64,000 nt of DNA from CBDAUN01 sp965200645 (GTDB lineage: Bacteria > Pseudomonadota > Gammaproteobacteria > Arenicellales > JAJDZL01). The DNA lies in the NCBI GenBank assembly GCA_965200645.1, contig CBDAUN010000001.1, positions 124,001 through 188,000 of the forward strand. The letters are read 5' to 3'. Shown here one piece after another: positions 8,280 to 17,036 of this stretch. The position numbers and the translations under genes were made by a program. Under the pieces are notes generated by a model, which saw only the letters and a list, made by a program, of their open reading frames with translations, was not told the DNA's origin and searched no databases. Numbering within the stretch: position 1 is the first letter of the stretch; the number at the start of each line of letters is the position of its first letter.

Positions 8280-9110
8280 TCAACTGATCTGTTTCGCCAG
8301 TAAATCAGCAGAATTAGAAAAGAACCATTCTGTACCGGAACGAATTTCTCGAGCAAGCAAGTTTACAGAGTTAACAAAACCAGTTCCCCACTTGATGTTC
8401 CTTTGCGCTAGTTGCCGGCGCATGCGACGGTTAAGCAGCAAATAATGACCTGTTAACCCTCCAACGTCATGCTTTAAAGTTTGTTCAAACTTCTTTGCAG
8501 TATCAGTAGTAGCGATCAGTAATCGGCTTTCGATTGGAAACTCAGCGGCAAAATTGAGTGTTTCCACATTCAAAGCCATGAGGTGATAGTGCTCTAGTGG
8601 TTCAAGTACAGCCAACTGAGCAGTCAGATTTTGAAGTCCAACTTTGCTGATGGTTTCGCTTTTTAACTCGATCATTAAATGTAACCGTTTGCCAAATCTT
8701 TCGATGAGTTCCTGCAGCGTAGGCACCGAACGACAGTGTTTGCGCAATTCACTAAATGAACACTTTCCGATCTCGACACCCACACAGTCTGGAATTCTCG
8801 CAGTATGGGGATCATGTATCACTACAGGTATGTTGTCGGAAGTCCATTGCACATCAAATTCGACTCCCCACACACCACAATTCAGTGCGGCTTGAAAGGC
8901 ATCTAAGGTATTTTCATAAATCGGTATTGAGTGGTCCCAGCAACCTCGATGCGCCACGATTTGGCAACTATTTCGCTCCTGTGCTGATAACGCCGAGCGT
9001 GGCATATGTCGGAACCAACTTTCCACCGCAGCATCTGCCAGCGCCAGAACGCTACCGTAGTCATGTTTCATAGAATTTGTCACAGTGATACAGGCGAAGA
9101 ATTGGAACAA
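8280..9110 (-). CDS. Glycerophosphodiester phosphodiesterase
   Basis: GDPD enzymes hydrolyse deacylated phospholipid headgroups to glycerol 3-phosphate plus an alcohol such as choline. The motif order is complete: His54-Arg55 in VAHRG, Glu67-Asn68 in YENTLD, Glu84 and Asp86 in GVEFDVQ, His99-Asp100 in VIHDP, and a later IELKSE. The 276 residues suit the short cytoplasmic class; I see no signal peptide. A second ATG at 9071 (MKHDYGS) is an equally possible start. Its potential release of choline would fit with the choline uptake operon elsewhere in the window, but that link is inference. Confidence 0.82.
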   Translation of the reverse strand: MFQFFACITVTNSMKHDYGSVLALADAAVESWFRHMPRSALSAQERNSCQIVAHRGCWDHSIPIYENTLDAFQAALNCGVWGVEFDVQWTSDNIPVVIHDPHTARIPDCVGVEIGKCSFSELRKHCRSVPTLQELIERFGKRLHLMIELKSETISKVGLQNLTAQLAVLEPLEHYHLMALNVETLNFAAEFPIESRLLIATTDTAKKFEQTLKHDVGGLTGHYLLLNRRMRRQLAQRNIKWGTGFVNSVNLLAREIRSGTEWFFSNSADLLAKQIS

Positions 9111-9294
9111 TTGATTTAGAATTTGGCTACGTCAGTTAACAACTCTGGTGTGCAAAGAACCGCTAATGTTGTATTTTGTACGATATTCTATTGATCTAGA
9201 TACTTTTAGTTTGGGTTCGATTGAACCAACTAAATTTTTCGTCAATACCCAATAATATTTTTCCAATATCCAGAAAGGAACCAAATAGTTAGTT

Positions 9295-9534
9295 TTGCCA
9301 AAAGAAAATCCAATTGAAATGCACGGTACGGTAATGGAGATATTGCCAAATACAGTTTTTCGTGTACAACTTGAAAACAACCACATCGTTACTGCGCATA
9401 TTTCCGGAAAGATACGCAAGAACTATATTCGAATATTACGCGGCGACCGAGTCATCGTTCAACTCACCCCATACGACCTTACCAAAGGACGTATTACTTA
9501 TCGGCAAAAGGATACAAGAGAAAGAGATCGTTGA
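9295..9534 (+). CDS. infA: Translation initiation factor IF-1
   Basis: IF-1 binds the 30S A site during initiation. The product matches the family over its whole OB-fold: IEMHGTVMEILPNTVFRVQLEN, then VTAHISGKIRKNYIRIL, GDRVIVQLTPYDLTKGRI. By comparison with the usual MAKED start, the first codon is TTG at 9295, with an AGAAAGGAA stretch about 15 bases upstream. It ends with about eight extra residues (QKDTRERDR) compared with the 72-residue Escherichia coli protein. A downstream neighbour on the same strand is a fatty acid desaturase, 75 bases away. Confidence 0.95.
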   Translation: MPKENPIEMHGTVMEILPNTVFRVQLENNHIVTAHISGKIRKNYIRILRGDRVIVQLTPYDLTKGRITYRQKDTRERDR

Positions 9535-9609
9535 ATCCTATGCTCACCTTAAATTAACCGTCGGTTATTTTTATTACTTTGTCCCATCGAAACATGCGAA
9601 AGCCATTAA

Positions 9610-10782
9610 GTGATTTCACCCATGTTTGATCTTCCATGGTGGGGTTATGTGCTGGTGGCATTGGGACTCACGCACATCACGATAGTTTCGGTAACACTCT
9701 TCTTGCATCGTGGTCAAGCACATTCAGCACTCGATATGCACCCTGCGCTGAGCCACTTCTTTCGATTCTGGTTATGGTTGACTACGGGCATCGTGACTAA
9801 GGAGTGGGTTGCGGTTCACCGTAAGCATCATGCAACAGTTGAGACTGAGGAAGACCCACACAGCCCGCAACTGTCCGGCATCAACTCCGTTCTGTGGGGC
9901 GGGATTTTTCATTACCGTCGCGCAGCAAGAACTCCGGGGGTTTTGGAAAAGTTTGGCAAGGGGACACCGGATGACTGGTTGGAGCGAAAAGTCTACGCAA
10001 AACACCCAAACTACGGACTCACCATCCTACTGATATCGAATGTGGTACTTTTTGGATTGGGCCCAGGTCTGGCAATTTGGCTAGTTGAAATACTTTGGAT
10101 TCCTTTTTGGGCAGCCGGTGTGATCAACGGAATTGGTCACTACACCGGCTATCGCAACTTTGAACTTCCAGATGAAAGCCGAAATATCGTGCCTTGGGGA
10201 ATAATCATAGGCGGAGAAGAACTGCACAACAACCACCATGCCTTTGCCGGGTCAGCGCAATTTGCGGCGAGACCCTGGGAAATTGATTTGGGTTGGAACT
10301 ACGTCCGGCTTTTAGCCCACATGCGATTGATTAAAATTCGCAGAAAGATTCCGGTGCTGTCTTATCAATCAGGTAAAACCTGTATTGACACAGAAGCAGC
10401 CAAAGCTTTTGTTACCAATCGCTTCCATGTTTTGTCACATTACGTTACGGACGTAGTTAAGAATGTCTGTCGTGAAGAAATCCGGTTGGCATCCGGCGAA
10501 TACAAAAAGAAAATCAAAAAAATTCGTCGCCTCTTGGCAACTGAAAAATCAAGACTCAGTGTCAAGAACCAGGAACGACTTCGAAATCTGCTACAGACCA
10601 ACAATCGACTTGAGAAGGTCTATGCAATGAAAGAGTCTCTGCACAACATTGCATCGCGATCTTCAACATCCTACGAACACTTGCGCCAATCTTTAGAAGA
10701 GTGGTGCCAAGTGGCAGAAGAATCGAATATTGATTCGTTGATGCTTTTTTCTGCACGCTTGCGCGGTTCAACCAGCACCTAA
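9610..10782 (+). CDS. Membrane fatty acid desaturase (acyl-CoA delta-9 type)
   Basis: This di-iron membrane enzyme puts a double bond into acyl chains to keep membranes fluid. All three histidine boxes are present: HRGQAH (33-38), HRKHH (70-74) and HNNHH (206-210). Hydrophobic membrane spans lie around residues 10-32, 50-65, 135-160 and 160-175. The C-terminal part, about 240-390, is basic and helical, with KKKIKKIRRLL, and extends beyond the catalytic core; this tail occurs in several proteobacterial homologues. The start may be GTG 9610 or ATG 9622 (MFDLPWWG). Confidence 0.9.
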   Translation: MISPMFDLPWWGYVLVALGLTHITIVSVTLFLHRGQAHSALDMHPALSHFFRFWLWLTTGIVTKEWVAVHRKHHATVETEEDPHSPQLSGINSVLWGGIFHYRRAARTPGVLEKFGKGTPDDWLERKVYAKHPNYGLTILLISNVVLFGLGPGLAIWLVEILWIPFWAAGVINGIGHYTGYRNFELPDESRNIVPWGIIIGGEELHNNHHAFAGSAQFAARPWEIDLGWNYVRLLAHMRLIKIRRKIPVLSYQSGKTCIDTEAAKAFVTNRFHVLSHYVTDVVKNVCREEIRLASGEYKKKIKKIRRLLATEKSRLSVKNQERLRNLLQTNNRLEKVYAMKESLHNIASRSSTSYEHLRQSLEEWCQVAEESNIDSLMLFSARLRGSTST

Positions 10783-11272
10783 ACTACCGCGGTAATTCGT
10801 ACTGTCAGTCTTTCTGGCTGGATTATGATTTGCTGAATCCTCAAAAAATTGCAAAAGATCCGAAGGATTGTGCAGGAAAGCGGTGTTTCAACGCCAAAAT
10901 GCCTGACATCGAAGTACCCGGCCGTAACCAAAGTCTCCAGGGTCACACCATCTTTCTTCTCGAATGATGTGAAATTCGCTGCCAATGTGAAGAATAAACA
11001 ACATTTTCCATATTGATGTTTTCATGCATGAGTTTTACGGTGTGGATGACATTCAATTGACATTGCAAATGTAGTTGGAAGTAAATTTTTGGGAACAGAG
11101 GCTATCATTGGTTTAGAATTGGGAGAATTGATATCCAATTGCACAGTAAAAAAATATTGCATCTAGACTCAAAAGTATGATATTCAAGCACATGTCTCGA
11201 TTCAGAGTACTGAAGGTCATCATATAGAATGGAATCATTTAAACGAATTAAATACAAATTTGGAGGAAACAA
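10783..11272. other. Intergenic region before the amino acid ABC transporter operon
   Basis: This 490-base AT-rich stretch has no convincing gene. A 68-codon minus-strand frame at 10779-10985 shows no domain and is not called. The last 150 bases before 11273 should carry the transporter promoter. The ribosome site GGAGG lies just before the ATG. Confidence 0.5.
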
Positions 11273-12079
11273 ATGACATATAAAAGCTTATTGTTTGCCA
11301 TTGGCATGGCAACTGCATTGATCACCAGTTCAGCATCAGCAGACAAGGTGGATGATGTTATTGACGCTGGAAAACTTCGATGCGGCGTTGTTCTTGATTT
11401 TCCACCCATTGGTTATCGTGACGCAAACAACGAGCCAGCTGGTTTCGACGTTGAATACTGTAAGGACCTGGCAGCTGCTCTGGATGTAGAGTTGGAATTG
11501 GTGCCACTTACATGGGCAGACCGTTTGCCAGTTATCGTAACAAACCGAGCTGATGTGGTATTTGGAGGTACGTCAGATACGCTTGAACGAGCTAAGACTG
11601 TTGGCTTCACCATTCCATATGCCATTTATTTCGCTCAAGCGGTAGTAGGAGCAGAAACCGGTATTGAGACCTTCGAAGATATGAAAGGCGCTCGCGTCGC
11701 TGCTGCCGTGGGGACTGTTCCGGAACAAGAATTTCTAAAATACGCAGAGGAATGGGGAACGGTAGACCTGTATCAAGGATACCAGTCTGAAAACGAAGTG
11801 TTTCTAGCAGTTGCTCAAGGAAAAGCTGACGCTGGAATTACAACGAATACAGCCATAAAACCGATTACCGACCAATATGACTCTGTCGTTGCGGGTCCGC
11901 GCATGCCTTGGACAACCGACTACACATCAGTTGTTGGTCCTAGAAAAGACGTGCCGTGGCTGAATTATCTGAATTTGTTCATCACTCAGCAGGTACGCTC
12001 AGGTCGATACCAAGAGTTGTGGGGACATTTTGTAGGCGGCCAAGCTCCTGACCTTATCATCCCCGGCGTAATGTATTAA
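11273..12079 (+). CDS. Polar amino acid ABC transporter, periplasmic binding protein
   Basis: This family 3 solute-binding protein captures an amino acid in the periplasm and delivers it to the two permeases encoded next. The 268 residues begin with a signal peptide (cut likely after SASA, residue about 23). VDDVIDAGKLRCGVVLDFPPIGYRD and AGFDVEYCKDLAAALDVELELVPLTWADRLP are the standard opening of the family. A GGAGG ribosome site precedes the ATG by seven bases. The substrate cannot be fixed from sequence. The coding end overlaps a 21-base tandem duplication and is followed by a hairpin, described separately. Confidence 0.9.
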   Translation: MTYKSLLFAIGMATALITSSASADKVDDVIDAGKLRCGVVLDFPPIGYRDANNEPAGFDVEYCKDLAAALDVELELVPLTWADRLPVIVTNRADVVFGGTSDTLERAKTVGFTIPYAIYFAQAVVGAETGIETFEDMKGARVAAAVGTVPEQEFLKYAEEWGTVDLYQGYQSENEVFLAVAQGKADAGITTNTAIKPITDQYDSVVAGPRMPWTTDYTSVVGPRKDVPWLNYLNLFITQQVRSGRYQELWGHFVGGQAPDLIIPGVMY

Positions 12080-12103
12080 AATTCCGGCGTAATGTATTAA
12101 AAT
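12063..12103 (+). repeat. Two-copy 21-bp tandem duplication over a stop codon
   Basis: The sequence CCGGCGTAATGTATTAAAAT occurs at 12063-12082 and again at 12084-12103, period 21. The first copy encodes the last residues and stop of the binding protein (GVMY*). The second copy lies directly after the stop and repeats it out of use. It looks like a recent replication-slippage duplication. Confidence 0.9.
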
Positions 12104-12115
12104 AAGATCAAACTC

Positions 12116-12154
12116 TCACACCCTTGATTTAAGTTATTAAATTCAAGGGTGTGA
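12116..12154 (+). other. Intercistronic hairpin after the binding-protein gene
   Basis: Arms TCACACCCTTGA (12116-12127) and TCAAGGGTGTGA (12143-12154) form a perfect 12-bp stem with a 15-base AT-rich loop. No U-run follows. Its place between binding protein and permease suggests mRNA stabilisation or partial termination, which would give more binding protein than membrane subunit. Confidence 0.75.
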
Positions 12155-12172
12155 AGCCTTAGCGGATTAATC

Positions 12173-12832
12173 TTGGAATATAACTTTCACTGGCGCCCGG
12201 TATTCCGTAGTCTTCCTGACTTACTTGATGCCGGCTTGCTAACGCTTGAAGTAGCAATTTTTTCTATGATTGCCGGCATCGTGCTCGGCTTGACGCTTGC
12301 TTTCATGCGAATGAAAGGCATTATGCCGATTCGCTGGTTTGCTGTGTCCTGGATTGAGTTGGCCAGAAACACACCCGCACTTTTTCAGTTGTTCTTTTTC
12401 GGCTTTGGCTTAGGTGCTTTTGGTATACACCTTTCGCCTTATTGGATCGTCGTAGCCGCATTAACTTTCAACAATGCCGGTTACCTGGCGGAGAACTTCC
12501 GCGGCGGCATTCAGTCCATTCCAGATACACAAATCCGCGCCGCACAGAGCCTCGGTATGACTGGGTTACAAACAAACATTAGGATTATCGTCCCACAAGT
12601 CCTTCGCATAGTTTACTATCCGATGACGAATCAAATGGTGTGGGCAGTGTTGATGTCCTCACTCGGGATGTTGGTTGGGTTCAGAGAATTGTCTGGAGAA
12701 ACTCAGTTCTTCGCGTCTAAGACATTTCGCATCTTTGAATACTTTGCAGTGACTGCGGTCATCTACTACATCATTGTGAAGGTTATTCTTGGATCGTCTA
12801 GATTGCTATCCATAAGACTGTTCAAGTACTAA
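12173..12832 (+). CDS. Polar amino acid ABC transporter permease 1
   Basis: This 219-residue integral membrane subunit belongs to the HisMQ-type permease family. Hydrophobic spans lie at about residues 18-45, 55-80, 85-105 and 185-210. The ATPase-contacting loop GGIQSIPDTQIRAAQSLGMTGLQ holds the conserved EAA-like motif (AAQSLGM). The start is TTG at 12173. It is 12 bases upstream of a second permease gene; the two subunits would form a heterodimer. Confidence 0.88.
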   Translation: MEYNFHWRPVFRSLPDLLDAGLLTLEVAIFSMIAGIVLGLTLAFMRMKGIMPIRWFAVSWIELARNTPALFQLFFFGFGLGAFGIHLSPYWIVVAALTFNNAGYLAENFRGGIQSIPDTQIRAAQSLGMTGLQTNIRIIVPQVLRIVYYPMTNQMVWAVLMSSLGMLVGFRELSGETQFFASKTFRIFEYFAVTAVIYYIIVKVILGSSRLLSIRLFKY

Positions 12833-12844
12833 GCATAGATAAGC

Positions 12845-13507
12845 ATGGAATCAAGCCCAGTTTATTTCACCGGATTCTCTTGGAATGATCTTTGGTTTCT
12901 GACCGAAGCCGCTGGAAGAACACTCTATATTTCGGCTGTTTCGATTAGTTTGGGAACCATACTCGGAGTGGTTTTCGGCTGGATGCTATATGAAGGTCGG
13001 AAATTCAATACGTTTGTTTTGGGACCAGTACTGGATGCGTTTCGCTCGGTACCCTTAATTATTCAACTAGTTCTTTTTTACAATTTCGCTCCAATCATGG
13101 GTTGGTCTCTGAGTCCATTTATCTCAGGGTCGATCGTGTTAACAATCTACACGGCAGCGCTGGTGGCATACGTCTGGCGAGGGGCAATTGAATCGGTAGG
13201 AATGCCCGTGCGGCGAGCAGCACGCAGTTTAGGCATGAGTTACTGGCAAGACATGATTCATATTGTGTCTCCAATTGGCATTCGTGCTGTGTTCCCCTCT
13301 TGGGTCGGGGTTGCTTTGGGCGTTATGAAAGACAGTGCGTTGGTATCAGTTCTGCTGTATGTCGAACTATTGAAAGCTTCGCAGATTCTTATTACTCGAA
13401 CGCAAGAGCCTTTTCTTATCCTTGCAATAGCAGGAGCGTTTTATTTTATTATTTCCTTTGTTGTCGCTCGTTTTGCTGACAGAATGGAAAAGAGGTGGGC
13501 ACAATGA
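12845..13507 (+). CDS. Polar amino acid ABC transporter permease 2
   Basis: The second membrane subunit is 220 residues, of similar size and topology to its neighbour. The cytoplasmic coupling loop reads GAIESVGMPVRRAARSLGMSYWQD, the same EAA-type pattern. Its stop codon overlaps the start of the ATPase gene (ATGA at 13504-13507), which indicates translational coupling within one operon. Confidence 0.88.
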   Translation: MESSPVYFTGFSWNDLWFLTEAAGRTLYISAVSISLGTILGVVFGWMLYEGRKFNTFVLGPVLDAFRSVPLIIQLVLFYNFAPIMGWSLSPFISGSIVLTIYTAALVAYVWRGAIESVGMPVRRAARSLGMSYWQDMIHIVSPIGIRAVFPSWVGVALGVMKDSALVSVLLYVELLKASQILITRTQEPFLILAIAGAFYFIISFVVARFADRMEKRWAQ

Positions 13508-14226
13508 TCGAAATTCGTGATGTTCATAAGTATTTTGGTGAGTTGCATATTCTTCGTGGAGTGCATCTAGATGTCAATAAAGGAGAAGTGCTAAGCATAA
13601 TTGGTGCTTCCGGGTCAGGTAAATCTACACTACTGTACTGCATCAACGCACTAGAAGGTATCAATAGCGGACAAATTCTCGTGGATGGGACGGACGTTCA
13701 CAGCAAAGAAACAGATACGAATCGACTCCGCCAGAAATTAGGCATGGTATTTCAGCAGTGGAATAGCTTTCCGCACATGACAGTACTCAACAATGTCGCA
13801 TTGGCGCCACGTATTGTGAAAAAGTTATCTAAGGCAGAAGCACGAGAAATTGCTGTTAAGCAGCTTCAACATGTTGGTTTGGGCGAGAAATTAGATGATT
13901 ACCCCAATTCCCTGTCTGGCGGACAGCAGCAGCGACTTGCAATTGCGCGGGCGCTAGCGATGGAACCGGCCTACATGCTTTTTGATGAAGCCACTTCAGC
14001 TCTCGATCCGGAACTAGTGGGAGAAGTTCTTGACACGATGCGATTACTGGCTGAAGAAGGAATGACTATGATCTGCGTTACCCATGAAATGGGTTTTGCT
14101 CGCGATGTGTCAGACCGAATTGCATATGTTCACGAGGGCATGATCGAAGAAGCCGGACCTCCAAGTCAAATTTTTGGAGATCCAAAATCAGAACTTACCC
14201 GCAAGTTTCTCGAAAAAGTTCGTTAA
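13504..14226 (+). CDS. Polar amino acid ABC transporter ATP-binding subunit
   Basis: This is the GlnQ/HisP-type ATPase that drives the transporter. From the ATG at 13504, which overlaps the upstream TGA and follows AGAGGTGG, the protein is 240 residues. Walker A is GASGSGKST near 36-44, the signature is LSGGQQQR near 136-143, Walker B is MLFDEATSALD, and the switch His is in VTHEMGFA. It completes a binding protein-permease-permease-ATPase operon. The start at 13495 would give three extra residues and has no advantage. Confidence 0.93.
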   Translation: MIEIRDVHKYFGELHILRGVHLDVNKGEVLSIIGASGSGKSTLLYCINALEGINSGQILVDGTDVHSKETDTNRLRQKLGMVFQQWNSFPHMTVLNNVALAPRIVKKLSKAEAREIAVKQLQHVGLGEKLDDYPNSLSGGQQQRLAIARALAMEPAYMLFDEATSALDPELVGEVLDTMRLLAEEGMTMICVTHEMGFARDVSDRIAYVHEGMIEEAGPPSQIFGDPKSELTRKFLEKVR

Positions 14227-14291
14227 GGCTTGTTAGGCCAATACGGAAAGTCAAAGTTCTCTGATTCATCCCCGTATTCCGCTTACTAACC

Positions 14292-14321
14292 CTTTGCAAA
14301 CTGGTTGAGCCGTTTGCAAAG
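14292..14321. repeat. Inverted repeat downstream of the ABC operon
   Basis: CTTTGCAAAC (14292-14301) and GTTTGCAAAG (14312-14321) are perfect 10-bp arms around a 10-base spacer. It lies between the ATPase gene and the convergent exonuclease gene. No U-run follows, so it may be a weak bidirectional terminator or a protein site. Confidence 0.6.
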
Positions 14322-14443
14322 ATCCCCATTTACATACTATTAGACTGCTGTAATCCAATCAGTAGGTGGAAGTAGTTTGGCTCTCAGTTAGTCAGCGTTT
14401 CCCATGGTCAAGCAAAAGGAAAGGGAGTATGGTGGATGGGACT

Positions 14444-15622
14444 TCAACCAGTGATATCTGCGTTTGTTTGAAACAGAAAATCATCGACGCTGATAATCGG
14501 CTTGCCGTAATCGCGTGCTTTTTTTGCTTTGCCAGACCTGCTCGCAGTATCAAAAGTTACCAAAATATCACATCCTTTCTTTGTGACACTTCCCACAGGG
14601 ATTAACCCAGCTAATGTAGCGATAGTCTCGAGTTGGGTTCTGGTAAAGGGTGAATCTTCAATCATAGCGGTTCCGGTAAAACATATATGCATACCCACTA
14701 CCAAGGAACCATTTTGCTCTAGTTCTGTTGTTTCGGGTAATTCCTGATCGTCAATTTCTAAGGCTTGCGCTACTTTAATAATGTATTCGCGTTCCTTAGA
14801 AGTCACTACGCCGTCAAATTCAGCACTGGCAATAACCGACGCCAAATGTAATTTATGCAGAGCATATTGGTCGTCTGGCGATAGGTGTAGTTCTTGTGCC
14901 AGCTCCTGTAGTTGACTTCGTTCACTGGCATCAATCACGCCATCATCTAGAGCATGATTTAAAGCATACCGATAAATTCCTGTTGGCTGATCTTTCCAAG
15001 GGGAATGAGCGAATGAAATGATTCGCGAAAGCGGAGTGGAGGCTAAATTTGTCGCTTCGCGACGCAGTGTCCGTGGATTAGGCACACCGTCAGCCGTGGC
15101 AATTGCTGGAGAGACTAACTGCAGTTCAGCTTCATCTTGAAACAATTTTTTCGCAAGTTTTGCTGTTACACGAGCGTCGGCCAACGCTCGGTGATATTGC
15201 TCCAGTGCCACGTCGAAACGCTTACAAGCCAGCGAAAGATTCACACCGCCCGCCGCTTTCATGGTACACAAGCCCTTCCCTGGGTTGAACCAAGCATCGA
15301 TTCGATCAAATTCCTGTTTTACCATTCGACTATCGAAACTAATGTTGTGAGCTATGAGAACCGCACCATCCAAACGACGAGCCAAAACTGGTGCAATTTC
15401 TTTGAAAGTCGGTGCATTCTCAGTTGCTGTAGCAGTGATTCCATGAATGTGTCCTGCTCCAACGTCGCGTTCAGGGTTGACAAGCGTGTCATATTCTTCG
15501 ACTGGTTCGAAGTTCTGTCCATCTAGTGTTACTACTGCAATCTCGCAAATTTTGTCATGTTTGCCAAATCCTGTAGTTTCACAGTCAAGTACCGCGAATC
15601 GAGTATTAATTGCAGTATTCAT
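14444..15622 (-). CDS. DEDDh 3'-5' exonuclease with TerB-like and BRCT domains
   Basis: From the ATG at 15622 (MNTAINTRFAVLDCETTG) the protein is 392 residues. The N-terminal DnaQ-type exonuclease carries its five catalytic residues: Asp13, Glu15, Asp97, His144 and Asp149. A middle helical segment at about 225-310 (ALDDGVIDASERSQL..., then SAEFDGVVTSKEREYI) resembles the acidic repeats of TerB-like domains. The C-terminus from about 315 is a BRCT domain (MHICFTGT, then SVTKKGCDILV and KAKKARDYGKPIISVDDFL), as in NAD-dependent DNA ligase. It is probably a DNA repair or processing nuclease, not the replicative epsilon subunit. A frame open to 15820 is not needed. Confidence 0.8.
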   Translation of the reverse strand: MNTAINTRFAVLDCETTGFGKHDKICEIAVVTLDGQNFEPVEEYDTLVNPERDVGAGHIHGITATATENAPTFKEIAPVLARRLDGAVLIAHNISFDSRMVKQEFDRIDAWFNPGKGLCTMKAAGGVNLSLACKRFDVALEQYHRALADARVTAKLAKKLFQDEAELQLVSPAIATADGVPNPRTLRREATNLASTPLSRIISFAHSPWKDQPTGIYRYALNHALDDGVIDASERSQLQELAQELHLSPDDQYALHKLHLASVIASAEFDGVVTSKEREYIIKVAQALEIDDQELPETTELEQNGSLVVGMHICFTGTAMIEDSPFTRTQLETIATLAGLIPVGSVTKKGCDILVTFDTASRSGKAKKARDYGKPIISVDDFLFQTNADITG

Positions 15623-16063
15623 TTTTTTTCTAATAAACTTGTCGGCTTTGTAATTTTTAGCTGAATCTTTGATATTGTGGTCTATGCTGATTGTAATGCA
15701 CAAAGAATGATTTGTAGTACGGGTGGGTGGGCTGTATTTGTCAGAATTGAAAGAAATCGTTTCATAATGACCAGCACCAGGGTCCTGGCGCAGAAGTATG
15801 TACTCTAGGCAGCGACTCACGGCTAAATTTCAGGCACGAAACAAAATCTGGCGGATATGGCTCAATGCACGTGATTGGAGAAAAAGGGTGTCGCTTACAA
15901 CGGAAATTAAGCGAGTCAAGAAGTTCGACTAATACTTGGAACAGGCGAAAGTCTGATATTTTTGAGAAATGCCCAATACGGTCTACACACAAGCAGTGCA
16001 CTTTTCATGCAAACACACCAGTTCAAGTAATCCGAAAATTTGGACAACCTTGTATATAACCTC
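15623..16063. other. Intergenic region between two minus-strand genes
   Basis: About 440 bases without a convincing gene. It should contain the promoter for the exonuclease gene near 15630-15720. Several short frames here lack domains or ribosome sites. Confidence 0.4.
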
Positions 16064-16094
16064 AAAAATTAAGGCACTTCGTCTTCAAGTGCCT
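16064..16094 (-). terminator. Rho-independent terminator of the HNH gene
   Basis: AGGCACTT (16072-16079) and AAGTGCCT (16087-16094) form an 8-bp stem with loop CGTCTTC. Reading on the minus strand, the stem is followed by AATTTTTGAG. It lies nine bases past the stop of the HNH endonuclease gene. Confidence 0.82.
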
Positions 16095-16102
16095 CAATCT
16101 CT

Positions 16103-16705
16103 TTAATTAATGTATTGCTCTATTCGCGACTTCAATGGACTTGAGCGCGGAAAATGAGCCGCAAGATACTCCATCTGATCAGCAAGGATGTGTCTGCCCT
16201 TGAGGAACACATACTCCGCGTAGGTTGGCACAAACGGCACCGCCAACAGACTCAACCCTGCTTCTTCGGGCAAGAAGCCTGCCTTGTGATTATTGCAGCG
16301 CTTGCAGGCGGTTACCACATTGGTCCACGAATTCGTTCCTCCGCGACTGATCGGAATGATGTGGTCTCGAGATAACATGGAATGCCTGAACTTGTCACCG
16401 CAGTACATGCAAATGTTCCCGTCTCGCGCAAATAATGCCTTATTGTTGAGCGGAGGCGTGTAGTCCGGCTTATTGAAGTTGGCATATCGATAATTGCCAT
16501 CGGTCGCCATAATGGCACTAATTTCGAACTCAGAACGCTGACCAGTGATCGCATTAGTTCCACCACGTATCTTGTACATTACTTCGCCAAGTGAATAGAC
16601 AATGCTTCCATGATGGTACAGCCGCATAGCATCCTTGTAGTCGATCCATTCCAGTGGCATACCTGAAACGGTGGTTCGAAGTCCGAGCTGATTTAAGTTA
16701 TACAT
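16103..16705 (-). CDS. HNH endonuclease-like protein
   Basis: The 200-residue protein contains an HNH nuclease domain at about residues 95-150: CMYCGDKF, then SRDHIIPISRGGTNSWTNVVTACKRCNNHKAG. It has the two CxxC zinc pairs and the DH...N...H catalytic order. The N-terminal 90 residues are of no family I recognise. Proteins of this size with a C5/HNH_5-type domain are common as single chromosomal genes in Proteobacteria, and their DNA target is unknown. It has its own terminator and lies upstream of the rpmB-rpmG operon end. Confidence 0.82.
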   Translation of the reverse strand: MYNLNQLGLRTTVSGMPLEWIDYKDAMRLYHHGSIVYSLGEVMYKIRGGTNAITGQRSEFEISAIMATDGNYRYANFNKPDYTPPLNNKALFARDGNICMYCGDKFRHSMLSRDHIIPISRGGTNSWTNVVTACKRCNNHKAGFLPEEAGLSLLAVPFVPTYAEYVFLKGRHILADQMEYLAAHFPRSSPLKSRIEQYIN

Positions 16706-16792
16706 AAGGTGCCTATCTCACAATCAATCTGTTTGATCGGGAAACACCTTCGCAACTCTTTCTACCGTGTTGCTTACTCGGGATTGTTGGAC

Positions 16793-16819
16793 CGCATTTC
16801 TATCACTCTTCGAAATGCG
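16793..16819 (-). terminator. Hairpin after rpmG, possible terminator
   Basis: CGCATTTC (16793-16800) and GAAATGCG (16812-16819) form a perfect 8-bp stem with an 11-base loop, 10 bases beyond the rpmG stop. There is no U-run, so the terminator call rests on position. Confidence 0.5.
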
Positions 16820-16829
16820 CTTGTTTGAC

Positions 16830-17009
16830 TTATTTGAGTTTACTTTCCTTGTAGATTACGTGTTTCCCAACGACCGGATCAAACTTCTTCAATTCAAGCT
16901 TGCCATCGGTGTTACGTCTATTTTTCCAAGTTGTGTAAAAATGTCCGGTACCTGCTGAAGATTCCAGTTTTACTTTTTCTCTTGGATTCTTTTTGCTACC
17001 CTCTGCCAT
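16830..17009 (-). CDS. rpmG: 50S ribosomal protein L33
   Basis: This short gene encodes 59 residues, from ATG at 17009 to TAA at 16830. The product reads MAEGSKKNPREKVKLESS, then GHFYTTWKNRRNTDGKLEL and KKFDPVVGKHVIYKESKLK, the L33 pattern. It lacks the CxxC pairs, so it is the zinc-free form. L33 sits near the ribosomal E site. The gene is 27 bases after rpmB and is cotranscribed with it, as is usual. Confidence 0.95.
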   Translation of the reverse strand: MAEGSKKNPREKVKLESSAGTGHFYTTWKNRRNTDGKLELKKFDPVVGKHVIYKESKLK

Positions 17010-17036
17010 TCGTTTGAACTCCTAGATGTCTGCCAT

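Noticed and set aside
9132..9419. 95-codon minus-strand open frame overlapping infA
   Set aside because: It is antisense to infA, has no domain and no ribosome site.
15623..15820. N-terminal extension of the exonuclease gene
   Set aside because: The extra 66 residues do not resemble any domain, and the ATG at 15622 starts right before the exonuclease fold.
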